Notes: generated by a model from the sequence alone, not told the origin. A stretch of DNA of 64,000 nucleotides from Acidovorax sp. (GCA_031277855.1 JAITLO010000032.1:1-64000); one strand, 5' to 3'; positions 9,566 through 18,840 are shown, counted from the stretch's first letter. Made by a program: numbers and translations.

Positions 9566-11059
9566 TTACTGCTGCGCAAAAGCGCTATCGGCCACGGCGG
9601 TGGGAGTCCAGCCCCCACCCAATGCCTTGTAGAGGCGGATATGGTCTGAGCCTATGCTGGCCGCCACGGTGGAGACGCTGTCTTGCGAGCTGAGCAGAGT
9701 GCGCTGGGTATCCAGCACGGTCTGGAAATCGACGAGCCCGCTTTGGTAGCGCTGGTTGGCCAGCAACGAGGCATTGCGCGCCGCCGTCTCGGCCTGGCGC
9801 AGCTGCACCAGCCGCGCCTTGTCGCCCTGCAATTGCACCAGCGCGTCTTCCACCTCCTGCAAGGCCGTGAGCACCGCGCTCTGGTAGCTGGCATGGGCCT
9901 GCTCCACGGCGGCGCTTTGCACGCGAATCTGGGCGCGGTTGGCGCCGCCATCAAACAAGGTGGCCGACAGGCCTGCAGCCATGCTGGCCGCCACCGATGC
10001 CCCATTCGTCAAGGCGCCCAGCGTCAGTGCACTCAGGCCCAGCGAGCCGCTCAGGCGCAGGCTGGGGTAGTTGGCCACTTCCTGGGCCGACAAATTGGCC
10101 AGTGCGGCCTCCACCTTGTGCTGGGCGGCGCGCACATCGGGGCGCTGGCGCAGCGTGTCGGCCGGCAAGGCCAGGGCCAGGTCGTCCGGCGCCTGCGGCA
10201 CGGGCTGTAGCGATTGCAGCTGTGCCTGCAGCGCGGCCGGGGGCTGGCCCGTCAAAATCGCCAGCGCATGGCGCGACTGGGCCAGGCCGGACTGCAACGC
10301 CGGCAGCTGCGCCGCTGTCTGGAAGGTGGACTGGCGCGCCTGCTCGGCCTCCAGCGAATTGGCCAGCCCGGCCTGCACCCGCCACTCGGCAATGCGCTGG
10401 GTTTGCTGTTGCAGACCCAGGTTGTGCTCGGCAATGCGCAACCTGTCTTGCTGGCCGCGCAGCTGCACATAGGTTTGGGCCACCTCGGCCGCCAACGACA
10501 CCTGCACGCCTTCCAGCGTGGCCTGGGCGGCCTGCACATTGGCCTCACCTGCGGCCACGCGGTTGCGCTGCCCCCCCCACCAATCGGGCTCCCAGCTGGC
10601 ATCCAGGCCGGTGGAATAGCTGTTGCGGGCATCGTTATTTCCCTGGCGGCTGCGGCTGCTGCCAGCGCTGGCCCCGGCCTTGGGCAGCAGGCCTGCGCCC
10701 TGTACGTCGCGCGTGGCACGGGCCTGGCGCACGGCGGCCTCGGCGCTGTGCAGGCTGGGGTTGGCCTGCAAGGCCTGCTCAATCAAGGCGGTGAGCTGGG
10801 CATCGCCAAAGCGCTGCCACCAGCGCGAGAGGTCTTGCGCCGACTGCGCCGCCATGGCCTGGGATGGCGGTGCCGCTTGCCACTGCGAGGGAACGGCCAG
10901 TGCGGCCTGCGGTGGCTGCAAAGAAGTCGTATGGCTGCAGCCCGCCATGAGCAGGCTGGCTGCTGCTGCCACCGCCCAGGCGGCAGCAGGCACATGGAGC
11001 GAGCCAACGGAGCGGGAGGTGAGGCGAGAGGAGGGAGGGAAAGAGGAGGATTCGGGCAT
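9566..11059 (-). CDS. Outer-membrane efflux lipoprotein, NodT/OprM type
   Basis: The 497-residue protein starts with a lipoprotein signal ending in the lipobox LMAGC (Cys at about 41). It has the two tandem OEP repeats of TolC-like channels; DLSRWWQRFGDAQLTALIEQ and DVQGAGLLPKAGASAG are typical of repeat 1. It is first in the operon, ahead of the adaptor, ATPase and permease, with a gap of 100 nt to the adaptor gene. AGGAC lies 6 nt before the ATG. Together these four genes would form a MacAB-TolC-like drug, peptide or siderophore exporter. Confidence 0.92.
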   Translation of the reverse strand: MPESSSFPPSSRLTSRSVGSLHVPAAAWAVAAAASLLMAGCSHTTSLQPPQAALAVPSQWQAAPPSQAMAAQSAQDLSRWWQRFGDAQLTALIEQALQANPSLHSAEAAVRQARATRDVQGAGLLPKAGASAGSSRSRQGNNDARNSYSTGLDASWEPDWWGGQRNRVAAGEANVQAAQATLEGVQVSLAAEVAQTYVQLRGQQDRLRIAEHNLGLQQQTQRIAEWRVQAGLANSLEAEQARQSTFQTAAQLPALQSGLAQSRHALAILTGQPPAALQAQLQSLQPVPQAPDDLALALPADTLRQRPDVRAAQHKVEAALANLSAQEVANYPSLRLSGSLGLSALTLGALTNGASVAASMAAGLSATLFDGGANRAQIRVQSAAVEQAHASYQSAVLTALQEVEDALVQLQGDKARLVQLRQAETAARNASLLANQRYQSGLVDFQTVLDTQRTLLSSQDSVSTVAASIGSDHIRLYKALGGGWTPTAVADSAFAQQ

Positions 11060-11193
11060 CGGCTGTCCTGTAACAGTATCCGATTGTGTCCAAACCTTGT
11101 AGGGCTACGACAAACTCTGTGTGAAGCCCGGGTAAAGCCACGGACCTTGGCATCCAAACCAGTGCTTACGCAGGCTGCATCTGCGTTGACAGC

Positions 11194-11235
11194 TCCCAAA
11201 ACAAAAGCAGCCCGGTGGCTGCTTTTGTTTTGGGA
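11194..11235 (-). terminator. Long perfect inverted repeat after tsaD
   Basis: TCCCAAAACAAAAGCAGCC and GGCTGCTTTTGTTTTGGGA are perfect 19-nt arms around CGGT. It begins 13 nt after the tsaD stop. The arm contains TTTTGTTTT, so it can act as a terminator in either direction. The inner part, AAAAGCAGCC/GGCTGCTTTT, is shared with the terminator at 33011-33041. Confidence 0.82.
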
Positions 11236-11248
11236 TGGGCGACAGTGT

Positions 11249-12289
11249 TTATTGCAAAGTATCCAGCGGCCAGCGCGGCTTCACATCAAAAGCATAGTTT
11301 TTGTGCGCCTGCTCACGCCCGGCCTGCAGGCGCATGGCGGCGGCCATGGCAATCATGGCGCCGTTGTCGGTGCACAGATGCAGCTCGGGGTAGTGCACAC
11401 GAATCTGGCGCTTGGCGCAGGCCGCGTTCAGCTGGGCACGCAGCAGCTTGTTGGCGCCCACGCCACCGGCCACTACCACGCGCTGCATGCCGGTTTCCTT
11501 CAGCGCAGTCATGGTTTTGCGCACCAGCACGTCCACGATGGCGGCCTGGGTGCTGGCAGCCAGATCGCGTTTGCGGGCCTCCAGCTCGTCGCCCAGTTTT
11601 TTGGCCTGGGTCAGCACCGCCGTCTTCAGGCCGGCAAAGGAAAAGTCCAGGTCGCCGGAATGCAGCAGCGGGCGCGGCAGCTTGAAGGCTTCAGGGTCGC
11701 CGCCTTCGGCCAGTTGGGACAGCACCGGGCCACCGGGGTAAGGCAGGCCCATGAGCTTGGCGGATTTGTCAAAGGCTTCGCCTGCGGCGTCGTCAATGGT
11801 CTCGCCCAGGATTTCATACTGGCCCACACCATCCACCCGCATCAGCTGGGTATGGCCGCCGGAGACCAGCAGGGCCACAAAGGGGAATTCCGGTGGGTCC
11901 GCGCTCAAAAAGGGCGAGAGCAAATGCCCTTCCAGATGGTGCACGCCCAGCACGGGCTTGGAAAGGGCCGCGCCCAGGGCGCAGGCCACGCCGGCGCCCA
12001 CCAGCAGTGCCCCGGCCAAACCAGGGCCACGGGTGAAGGCCACCACATCCACGTCTTTCAGCGTGCAACCGCTTTCCTGCAGCACATGCTCGGTCAGCGG
12101 CAGCACGCGGCGGATATGGTCGCGGCTGGCCAGCTCCGGCACCACACCGCCATAGGCGCGGTGCATGTCGATCTGGCTGTGCAGCGCATGGGACAACAAC
12201 TGGGGCACGGCTGCGCCACCTTGCAGGCGCACCAGGGCCACGCCGGTTTCATCACAGGAGGATTCGATACCGAGAATCAGCGAACTCAT
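11249..12289 (-). CDS. tsaD: tRNA N6-adenosine threonylcarbamoyltransferase
   Basis: The 346-residue enzyme transfers the threonylcarbamoyl group to A37 of tRNAs reading ANN codons, working with TsaB, TsaC and Tsa[17 protein letters not shown] is the standard N-terminus. [10 protein letters not shown] carries the metal-binding Hxxx[11 protein letters not shown] is the ATP-binding block, and [10 protein letters not shown] and [14 protein letters not shown] complete the ASKHA fold. The start at 12289 is set by this N-terminus; the open frame extends 16 codons upstream without family similarity. Essential in most bacteria. The gene appears monocistronic, closed by the hairpin at 11194-11235. Confidence 0.97.
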   Translation of the reverse strand: MSSLILGIESSCDETGVALVRLQGGAAVPQLLSHALHSQIDMHRAYGGVVPELASRDHIRRVLPLTEHVLQESGCTLKDVDVVAFTRGPGLAGALLVGAGVACALGAALSKPVLGVHHLEGHLLSPFLSADPPEFPFVALLVSGGHTQLMRVDGVGQYEILGETIDDAAGEAFDKSAKLMGLPYPGGPVLSQLAEGGDPEAFKLPRPLLHSGDLDFSFAGLKTAVLTQAKKLGDELEARKRDLAASTQAAIVDVLVRKTMTALKETGMQRVVVAGGVGANKLLRAQLNAACAKRQIRVHYPELHLCTDNGAMIAMAAAMRLQAGREQAHKNYAFDVKPRWPLDTLQ

Positions 12290-12385
12290 GGCCGCCAGTG
12301 TAGAACCTGCGGCCATGCGTTGCTGGCGGGCGGGCATTCGCCCTGTTGATAGACGCTATCTAAACAATAGCTTCAAACGCTTATT

Positions 12386-12829
12386 TCATCCATGTGTGCC
12401 GGTTATGTAATGCTCCAGCTGCTGGATGGTGAATTGCTGCTCGGAAATGATTTCCTTGACCAGGTCGCCAATCGAGACCATGCCCAGCACCTGGTGCTTG
12501 TCATTCACCACCGGCAGATGGCGTATGCGCTTGTCCGTCATCAGCGCCATGCATTCGGCCGTGGTCTGGCGCGGCAGCACGCAGTGAACCTGTACCGTCA
12601 TGACTTCGCGCACGGCCGTGCTGCTGGAGCTGCGGCCTTGCAGCACCACCTTGCGGGCATAGTCCCGCTCGGTGACGATGCCGGCGATGTGCTCCCCCTC
12701 CATCACCAGCAGCGCGCCTATGCCGTAGTCCGACATGCGCTGCAGCGCGGCCAGCATGGTGTCGGTGGGCGCCACGCTGTGCATGGGGCTGTTGTTCTTG
12801 GCACGCAGAATGTCCGCCACAGTCGTCAT
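12386..12829 (-). CDS. CBS-domain protein
   Basis: The 147-residue protein consists of two CBS motifs: about residues 7-65 (ADILRAKN to IVTERDYARKV) and 75-130 (VREVMTVQVHCVLPRQTT to MVSIGDLVKEI). Such stand-alone CBS pairs bind adenine nucleotides and often act as energy or redox sensors, but the partner here is unknown. The start at 12829 follows AAGGAGAG by 5 nt; a longer open frame upstream is rejected on that basis. The signature MxxxRIRHLPVV is present. Confidence 0.9.
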   Translation of the reverse strand: MTTVADILRAKNNSPMHSVAPTDTMLAALQRMSDYGIGALLVMEGEHIAGIVTERDYARKVVLQGRSSSSTAVREVMTVQVHCVLPRQTTAECMALMTDKRIRHLPVVNDKHQVLGMVSIGDLVKEIISEQQFTIQQLEHYITGTHG

Positions 12830-12950
12830 ACAGTCTCTCCTTGAAACAGTGATGGCGCCAGCGCCGCTGGCTCGCCGACAAGTACGCAGCCCCAGTGTGC
12901 AAAGCCCACGGCAACGCAGCAATCAGGCGATGCCCGTAGATCGCCCCATA

Positions 12951-12974
12951 CAAAAAGGCAGCCGCAGCTGCCTT
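12951..12974 (-). terminator. Terminator downstream of the DUF937 gene and repeat copy 3
   Basis: On the minus strand AAGGCAGC pairs with GCTGCCTT and TTTTG follows. It lies beyond repeat copy 3, giving the order gene, repeat, terminator that is also seen after pmbA. Confidence 0.75.
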
Positions 12975-13007
12975 GGTCTCTTCGCGCTCCAGCCCTAAGC
13001 GCCCCAT

Positions 13008-13089
13008 ATCAGGGGCACCGCGCAAGGGCCGCCCCGCCGCGCCGGTGCCGTCCCCCTGGGAGGAAGCCGCGAAGCGGCTCAGGGGGGTA
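13008..13089 (+). repeat. Structured post-stop repeat, copy 3
   Basis: Arms GGCACC (13014-13019) and GGTGCC (13044-13049) enclose GCAAGGGCCGCCCCGC. The final hairpin is GCCGC/GCGGC and the end is CTCAGGGGGGT. It stops 5 nt from the stop codon of the minus-strand DUF937 gene. Confidence 0.85.
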
Positions 13090-13094
13090 CACAG

Positions 13095-13730
13095 TCACCG
13101 GCGATTACCAAACAAGCTGCCACCGATTTTGATCAAATCGCTCAGGCCCACCTGGCCGTCGCCATCCTGGTCCAGCAGGCTGCCCAACAGGCCGCCGCCC
13201 AGACCGCCCTGGTTTTGCACCCGGGCTTTTTCCTGGCCCAGTGCCTGACCCAGGCCGCCCGCATCCAGACCGCCAGCCTGCACGCGCTGCGCCAGGAATG
13301 CCATCACGATGGGGGCCAGCATCTGCAGCAGATTGCCTGCCTGGTTGCCCAGCCCCGTGGCCTGGCCCAGGCCGGCCTCGGCCTTTTGCTGGCTCGCGCC
13401 AAAGATCTGGCCCAGGATGTCGGCCGCACCGCCCTGGCTTGCACCGCCTGCGGCGCCACCGCCCAGCACAGCCCCCAGCAAATCACCCAGGCCACCCAGC
13501 CCCTGGGGCATGGCTGCGCCCTGGCCTTGCTGCAGCGAGTCCATCAGTTGGGCCGCGGCTGCGGGCTGCTGGGCGTTGTGGCCCAGGGCGCCCAGCATCA
13601 TGGGCAGGGCTGTGGCCACGGCAGACTGTGTCTGCACGGCATCCATGCCCAGTTGCTGCGCCATCTGCTGCATGGGCGCGCCCTGCAGTTGGGCCATCAG
13701 CTCATCGGCCCAGGAAGAAGTGGTGTTCAC
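13095..13730 (-). CDS. DUF937/YidB-family protein with a C-terminal EF-hand-like loop
   Basis: The 211-residue protein is rich in Gly, Ala and Gln. The N-terminal half (MAQQLGMDAVQTQSAVATAL, then MMLGALGHNA) is the helical DUF937 repeat region. A Gly-rich linker follows, then AGNLLQMLAPIVMAFLAQ. Residues 187-198, DQDGDGQVGLSD, fit the DxDxDG...D calcium loop of EF-hand/dockerin motifs, which I do not associate with E. coli YidB. Function unknown. The start is GTG at 13730 with AGGAG 6 nt upstream. A structured repeat follows the stop directly. Confidence 0.85.
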   Translation of the reverse strand: MNTTSSWADELMAQLQGAPMQQMAQQLGMDAVQTQSAVATALPMMLGALGHNAQQPAAAAQLMDSLQQGQGAAMPQGLGGLGDLLGAVLGGGAAGGASQGGAADILGQIFGASQQKAEAGLGQATGLGNQAGNLLQMLAPIVMAFLAQRVQAGGLDAGGLGQALGQEKARVQNQGGLGGGLLGSLLDQDGDGQVGLSDLIKIGGSLFGNRR

Positions 13731-13770
13731 GGTGAACTCCTATGTCGAAAAAAGTCGGCTTGAATGTTAC

Positions 13771-13802
13771 ATGGGCGCCCGGCCTCTCGGCAGGGCGCCC
13801 AT
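13771..13802 (-). terminator. Hairpin between the chemoreceptor gene and the DUF937 gene
   Basis: ATGGGCGCCC and GGGCGCCCAT are perfect 10-nt arms around a 12-nt loop, 26 nt after the chemoreceptor stop. There is no immediate U-run (a T6 tract occurs about 20 nt later on the minus strand). It may be a weak terminator or an RNA-stabilising hairpin. Confidence 0.5.
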
Positions 13803-13828
13803 GTAGGCAGGGGGTTCATTCACAATCT

Positions 13829-15592
13829 TTAAAAACTTTCCCACTCGGCGTCCGCTGTCGCGGGCGCTGCCACCTTGGCGCTGCTTGCCGGCAAGGCTGC
13901 ACGCGGCGTGGGCAGGTGTGCAGAACGCAAGCCCTGTACCGCAGCCATGCTGCGGGGCGCAGGCTGGGCATGGCGGGGCATGGGGGCATCGCTCACTGCC
14001 TCGTTCACCATGTGCGGTGGCAAGCGGAACACGCCCACGGCACTGACCAGTTCACCGGCCCGCTCACGCAGCTGGCGTGCGCCCTGGGCAGATTGCTCCA
14101 CCAGGCCGGCGTTTTGCTGCGTGCCCTGCTCCATCTGGGTCATGGCCTCGCCCACCTGGGCCACGCCCTGGCTTTGCTCGTGGCTGGCGGCGCTGATCTC
14201 GCCCATGATGTCGGTCACGCGGCGGATGGAGCTCACCACCTCCTGCATGGTGGAGCCGGCCTGGTCCACCAGCTTGGAGCCCTGCTCGGTCTGCTCCACG
14301 CTGGCTTCGATCAAGGCCTTGATTTCCTTGGCGGCTTCGGCACTGCGCTGGGCCAGCACGCGCACCTCGCCAGCCACCACGGCAAAGCCACGTCCTTGCT
14401 CTCCGGCGCGGGCGGCTTCCACTGCGGCATTCAGCGCCAGGATATTGGTCTGGAAGGCGATGGAGTCGATCACTCCGATGATGTCTGCAATGCGCTGCGA
14501 GCTGCTGTTGATGCCCTTCATGGTGTTCACCACCTGCATCACCACCTCGCCACCCTGCACGGCCACGCTGCTGGCGGCCACGGCCAGTTGGTTGGCGGAC
14601 TGGGCGTTGTCGGCGTTCTGGCGCACGGTGGCGCCCAGCTGGGCCATGGAGGCGGCGGTTTCTTCCAGCGCGGCAGCCTGCTGTTCGGTGCGGGCATTCA
14701 AGTCGCTGTTGCCACTGTCTATGCCTTCGCTGGCAGCGGCCACACCACGGGCGTTCTGGCGCACATTGGCCACCACCTGCGTCAGCTCCTGCTGCATGGT
14801 GTGCAGCGAGGCCAACAGGCTGTCGCTGTCCCCCTGGCGCAGTTGCACCTCGGTGGTCAGATCGCCCTGGGCCACGGCGCGCACCAGGCGGGCGGCTTCC
14901 TGCGGCTCTCCGCCCAAGGCGGCAAACAGGTTGCGAATAATCCAGCCACCCAGCACCATGGCAGCGATCACGGCAAAAAGGCTTGCACCCAGCAATTGCA
15001 AACGGGCACTGTCATAGCGCGCCTTGGCTGCAGCAACGGCCTGATTGCCGTCTTCGGTATTGGTGTCCACATAGCTGTTGATGGCCTCCAGCAAGGCGGC
15101 CAGCAAGGGCCGGCACTCGGCATTCATCTTCTCGATGGCCGCATCTTGTTCACCACCCAAGGCCTTGTCGACGATGTCCAGGGCCACAGGGCCATAGCGG
15201 CTTTCGATCTGGGCAATGCGCTCCACCATGGCGCGGTGCTCGCTGCTGCCCTGCTGGGCCACGGCCTGCTGCAACTGCTGCAGCAGTGCCTGGGTGGCGG
15301 CATGCGCCTTGGTAACGGCGGCTTTTTCCTGGTCAATGTCCGCCAGGGTACGTACCAGCACCAGGTTGCGGGCTGCCACGGCGCGGGCGTTCACCGCATC
15401 GGCCAGGCGATTGGCCAGCTGGCTTTGCACGGCCACGCCCTCGTTGTAGTGGGTGAAACTTTCGTTGGTGGTATTGAGGGCGCGTACGGCCACCAAGGCC
15501 ACCAGCAGCACCAGAGCGGCCAGTAGACCAAACCCTAGACTCAGCTGTTTTTTCACACCCATTGCACTGCGTTCGCTGCTGCGTTGCTGCAT
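13829..15592 (-). CDS. Methyl-accepting chemotaxis protein with C-terminal CheR-tether pentapeptide
   Basis: The 587-residue receptor has TM1 at about residues 17-38, a four-helix periplasmic ligand domain (about 40-190), TM2 (about 195-215, [15 protein letters not shown]), a HAMP domain and a long signalling hairpin. The hairpin tip contains [20 protein letters not shown]. The C-terminal region is a Pro/Ala-rich linker ending in EWESF, which fits the xWxxF pentapeptide that docks CheR and CheB. The start at 15592 has GAGGAG 7 nt upstream; [12 protein letters not shown] ten codons later is an alternative. No che genes are nearby, so it acts with a distant pathway. Confidence 0.93.
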   Translation of the reverse strand: MQQRSSERSAMGVKKQLSLGFGLLAALVLLVALVAVRALNTTNESFTHYNEGVAVQSQLANRLADAVNARAVAARNLVLVRTLADIDQEKAAVTKAHAATQALLQQLQQAVAQQGSSEHRAMVERIAQIESRYGPVALDIVDKALGGEQDAAIEKMNAECRPLLAALLEAINSYVDTNTEDGNQAVAAAKARYDSARLQLLGASLFAVIAAMVLGGWIIRNLFAALGGEPQEAARLVRAVAQGDLTTEVQLRQGDSDSLLASLHTMQQELTQVVANVRQNARGVAAASEGIDSGNSDLNARTEQQAAALEETAASMAQLGATVRQNADNAQSANQLAVAASSVAVQGGEVVMQVVNTMKGINSSSQRIADIIGVIDSIAFQTNILALNAAVEAARAGEQGRGFAVVAGEVRVLAQRSAEAAKEIKALIEASVEQTEQGSKLVDQAGSTMQEVVSSIRRVTDIMGEISAASHEQSQGVAQVGEAMTQMEQGTQQNAGLVEQSAQGARQLRERAGELVSAVGVFRLPPHMVNEAVSDAPMPRHAQPAPRSMAAVQGLRSAHLPTPRAALPASSAKVAAPATADAEWESF

Positions 15593-16010
15593 GCGTTCAC
15601 TCCTCAAAAGAAAAAAGGGGGAAGGCTGCCTCCCTGTATGTATGGCTGCGCAATGGTTGCGCAGTGCATGGCTGACCATGCTGGGCCTGGATGCACAGCT
15701 GCAAACAGGACTGCCTTGCCGCGATCTGCGCAGGTCACTGCGCTACGGCCTAGTTGTGTGCTGGTTCGCAGCATGCCCGGACATGCCAATCAGCGTGTTG
15801 GAATACATCAAGCAAAGGGTTTTTACCGTTGAGAATTGAAAATTCTTAACAAACTTCGCATGAAATACCACAACCATTAGGCGGCACATCTTTCCCAAAC
15901 GGGATCAGATCATTCCTAAATGGAATTCAAAAACACGGCAGACACCCGCCATTTGCATATGAATAAAAAATATTAAAAACACCAGCATGCACGAGAAGAA
16001 AATATAAGGC
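15593..16010. other. 418-bp AT-richer intergenic region between divergent chemoreceptor and ybiB genes
   Basis: No gene is supported here. The right half is much richer in A and T than its surroundings, including AATAAAAAATATTAAAAAC at 15962-15980, and probably holds the ybiB promoter. AGAATTGAAAATTCT at 15832-15846 is a perfect palindrome with a 3-nt centre. I recognise no known operator. Confidence 0.5.
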
Positions 16011-16964
16011 ATGCCCATACAGCACTATCTCAAGGAAATTGGCCGCGGCAAAGACGGTGCGCGAGCGCTGTCACGCGCACAGTCCGCCGACCTGATGGGC
16101 CAGTTGCTGGACGGCCAGGTCGATGCACTGGCCACTGGCGCTTTCTGCGTCGCCATGCGCATCAAGGGTGAGACCCCCGAGGAAATGGCCGGTTTTCTGG
16201 ACGCCATCCACCAGCGTCTGCCCCTGTTGCCCTTGCAACCCCAGCCTTGGGTGGTACTTCCCAGCTACAACGGTGCACGCAAGCTGCCTGTGCTCACCCC
16301 GCTGCTGGCCTTGCTGCTGGCACGTGAAGGCCTGCCGGTGCTGCTGCATGGTTGCACCACCGAAGCCAGCCGCACCACCAGCGCCCAGGTGCTGCAAGCC
16401 CTGGGCCACGCACCCACGACCGCTTTGTCCAACATCGCGCCCGGTCAGTTGCAGCATTGCAGTGCCGAGGCCCTACACCCTGGCCTGCAGCGCTTATTAA
16501 ACGCCCGCGCCGCCATCGGCCTGCGCAACCCGGCGCACAGCCTGGTCAAGCTGCTCAACCCACTGGGTCGCAACGCCCAGCCTGCCCTGGTGGTGGGCAG
16601 CTATACCCACCCTGAATACGCCACTTCCATGGCCGCTACCCAGGCCCTGGTCCGCGCCACGGCCTTGCTGCTGCGCGGCACCGAAGGCGAGCCCGTGGCC
16701 GACCCGCGCCGCCACCCGGCCATGACGGCCGTGTTGCACGGCCAGCCGCAAGTGCTGCAAGACAGCCAACGCGGCACGCTGGCCGATCTACCGCCCCTGC
16801 CCAATGGCCACGATGTGCAAGCAACAGCCCGTTACACCGAGGATGTGCTGACCGGGCTACTGCCAGTACCAGCCCCTATTGCCCAGCAGCTACACTATTT
16901 GAAGCAGCTGCATGCCCAGCTGCCCCAACCGCAGCAGACCATTTCTGCCCCCAAATCCCTATGA
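16011..16964 (+). CDS. ybiB: YbiB-family DNA-binding protein (anthranilate phosphoribosyltransferase-like)
   Basis: The 317-residue protein has the TrpD2 fold: an N-terminal helical domain (ALSRAQSADLMGQLLDGQV) and an alpha/beta domain with LPVLTPLLALLLAREGLPVLLHG. E. coli YbiB is known to bind DNA and to be LexA-controlled; it lacks transferase activity. The TrpD glycine-rich PRPP loop is absent. The gene overlaps cobA by 4 nt (ATGA), so the two are co-transcribed. The Shine-Dalgarno region (AGAAGAAAATATAAGGC) is weak. I see no LexA box in the upstream AT-rich region. Confidence 0.9.
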   Translation: MPIQHYLKEIGRGKDGARALSRAQSADLMGQLLDGQVDALATGAFCVAMRIKGETPEEMAGFLDAIHQRLPLLPLQPQPWVVLPSYNGARKLPVLTPLLALLLAREGLPVLLHGCTTEASRTTSAQVLQALGHAPTTALSNIAPGQLQHCSAEALHPGLQRLLNARAAIGLRNPAHSLVKLLNPLGRNAQPALVVGSYTHPEYATSMAATQALVRATALLLRGTEGEPVADPRRHPAMTAVLHGQPQVLQDSQRGTLADLPPLPNGHDVQATARYTEDVLTGLLPVPAPIAQQLHYLKQLHAQLPQPQQTISAPKSL

Positions 16965-17773
16965 CCGCCCCCACTGCCTCGCCCTCTTCCTTGCCCGGCC
17001 GCTGCACCCTGGTGGGCGCTGGCCCAGGCGACCCCGAACTGCTGACGCTCAAGGCGCTCAAGGCCATACAGCGCGCCACCTTGCTGCTGGTGGATGACCT
17101 GGTCTCGCCCGAGATCGTGGCCCACGCCCAGCCCACAGCCCGCGTGGTCTATGTGGGCAAGCGCGGCGGCTGCAAAAGCACGCCCCAGGCCTTTATCGAA
17201 AAGCTGATGCTGCAAGCCGTGCAGGATGGCGAAGAGGTCGTGCGCCTCAAGGGCGGCGACCCCTTTATCTTTGGCCGCGGCGGCGAAGAGGTGGAGCATT
17301 TGCGCGCTGCGGGTGTGGAGGTCGATGTCATCAACGGCATCACCGCCGGCCTGGCAGGGCTCACCAGCCTGGGAGCGCCGCTGACCCATCGCGACCACGC
17401 CCACGGTGTCGTCTTCATCACCGGCCACGCCAAGCCCGGCGACGCTGGCACCGATTGGCAGGCCCTGGCTGCCACGGCCTGCGCCGCCAAGCTGACCCTG
17501 GTGATTTACATGGGCATAGGCTCGGCCGAACACATCACTGCAGGGCTGCAGGCCGGAGGCCTGGCCGCCCACACGCCGGTGGCCATCATCCAGCACGCCA
17601 GCCTGGCACAGCAGCGCCATGCCATCACCACGCTGGGCGAGCTGCCCACCACCTTGCACATACAGCAGCTGGGCAGCCCCAGCGTGCTGGTCATTGGCGA
17701 TGTGGTGCGTGGTGTGGCGCAGTGGGCGCTGCAACCCGAGGCCGCAGCGGCGGCCCAGGCACTGGCAGGCTAA
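16961..17773 (+). CDS. cobA: Uroporphyrinogen-III C-methyltransferase
   Basis: The 270-residue SAM-dependent enzyme methylates uroporphyrinogen III at C2 and C7 to precorrin-2, feeding siroheme and possibly cobalamin. The SUMT blocks are all present: LVGAGPGDPELLTLKAL, VYVGKRGG, VVRLKGGDPFIFGRGGEE, GITAGLAG and GAPLTHRDHAHGVVFITGH. It lacks the CysG oxidase/chelatase half, so that step must come from another gene. Coupled to ybiB by a 4-nt overlap. A short variable N-terminus (about 10 residues) precedes the enzyme core. Confidence 0.96.
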   Translation: MTAPTASPSSLPGRCTLVGAGPGDPELLTLKALKAIQRATLLLVDDLVSPEIVAHAQPTARVVYVGKRGGCKSTPQAFIEKLMLQAVQDGEEVVRLKGGDPFIFGRGGEEVEHLRAAGVEVDVINGITAGLAGLTSLGAPLTHRDHAHGVVFITGHAKPGDAGTDWQALAATACAAKLTLVIYMGIGSAEHITAGLQAGGLAAHTPVAIIQHASLAQQRHAITTLGELPTTLHIQQLGSPSVLVIGDVVRGVAQWALQPEAAAAAQALAG

Positions 17774-17804
17774 GCCAGCCTGGCGCTACGCTTTCAAGCG
17801 GCCC

Positions 17805-18299
17805 TCACAGCGCGAAATGTGCCGAGGCTGTGATCTCCACCTCCACGGTGGCGTTCTTGGGCAATTGGGCCACGCCAATGGCCGAGCGCGCCGGCAGGCC
17901 GATATCGCCCAGCACTTCCACCAGCAGTTCGGAAGCCCCGTCGGCCACCTCGCTGTGCTGGGTGAAGTCCGGCGTGCAGTGCACATACACCGTCATACGG
18001 CAGATGCGCTGCACGCTGTCCAGGCTACCCAGGGTACGCTGCAGCAACATCAAAGCGCGTAGGGCCGACACCCGCGCCGCCTTCTGGGCCTGGGCCAGCG
18101 TGGCTGCGCCCGCTGCAGGCTGTGCGGAGATGGGGCCCAGCGAGGCCATCACCCCGTTCAAACGCGGCAGTTGGCCGCTGACATACAACATGCGCTCATC
18201 GCGCACCACGGGGCAGTAGCTGCCGCCGGGGGCGATGTCCACATCCATGGGGCAGTTCAAGGTCTGGGCGGCTTGCGCCAGTCTTTGGTCACGCGTCAT
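17805..18299 (-). CDS. RidA-family (YjgF/UK114) protein
   Basis: The 164-residue protein belongs to the RidA superfamily, whose best-known members hydrolyse reactive enamine/imine intermediates from PLP enzymes. MLYVSGQLPRLNG and the C-terminal IGVAQLPKNATVEVEITA are characteristic. The usual C-terminal catalytic Arg block (RxxVxVAxLP) reads RSAIGVAQLPKN, so the arginine is present. It is longer than RidA itself (about 130), typical of the Rid4-Rid7-like branches. ATG at 18299 follows GGAG by 7 nt. It is convergent with cobA. Confidence 0.88.
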   Translation of the reverse strand: MTRDQRLAQAAQTLNCPMDVDIAPGGSYCPVVRDERMLYVSGQLPRLNGVMASLGPISAQPAAGAATLAQAQKAARVSALRALMLLQRTLGSLDSVQRICRMTVYVHCTPDFTQHSEVADGASELLVEVLGDIGLPARSAIGVAQLPKNATVEVEITASAHFAL

Positions 18300-18390
18300 C
18301 ACACACTCCTTCATCCACAAGATCGGTGCAGGCCATGCAGGCCTGGCTGGTGGAGATGATAGGAGCCCTGGGCTCGCAATCTGCCCTGCC

Positions 18391-18840
18391 TCAGTAAAGA
18401 TAGGCCTGCTCTGCCGCAGGCGCCGGACTGGGCCGGCCCATCACCACATGCAGCTGGCCGTGGTGCACGCCGCGCTCGGCCATGATGGCATTGGCAAACG
18501 CCCTGACCTCGTTCACTGGCCCGCGCAGCTGCATGGTGACCAGGCATTGCTGCACATCGACATGAACCTGGGTGGTGAACATATGCAAAGGAGCGCGTTG
18601 CTGCTGCAGCCTGCCCAGACGTTCCAGGCGCTCATTGAGCTCATGAGCCTGCGGCTCGCGCACATAGGACAGCACGGCCATGCACAGGCCTTGCGCCTGA
18701 CACAGCTCGCGTTGCTGGCTCAGCCTGACATGGAGCAGATCGCGTATGGCTTCGGAGCGGTTGGCATAGCCTGCGCGCTGCATATAGCCCTCAAATTCGT
18801 TTGCCAGTTCATCGTCCAGGGAAATGGTGAATCGTTGCAT
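18391..18840 (-). CDS. NikR-like ribbon-helix-helix regulator with altered metal site
   Basis: The 149-residue protein has an N-terminal ribbon-helix-helix (MQRFTISLDDELANEFEGY, NRSEAIRDLLH) and a C-terminal ACT-like domain ending AERGVHHGQLHVVMG, the layout of the nickel repressor NikR. By gapless recall alignment with E. coli NikR, C99 and H93 match Cys95 and His89, but the His87 and His76 positions are Q91 and Q80. Two of the four high-affinity nickel ligands are thus absent, and another metal or ligand is possible. No nickel transporter gene is adjacent. GTG two codons upstream is an alternative start; no clear Shine-Dalgarno is visible. Confidence 0.85.
   Translation of the reverse strand: MQRFTISLDDELANEFEGYMQRAGYANRSEAIRDLLHVRLSQQRELCQAQGLCMAVLSYVREPQAHELNERLERLGRLQQQRAPLHMFTTQVHVDVQQCLVTMQLRGPVNEVRAFANAIMAERGVHHGQLHVVMGRPSPAPAAEQAYLY

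Noticed and set aside
10214..12349. 711-codon open frame on the plus strand
   Set aside because: It is antisense to the outer-membrane factor, tsaD and their intergenic region; the translation is His/Gln/Gly-rich with no family resemblance, as expected for a high-GC shadow frame.
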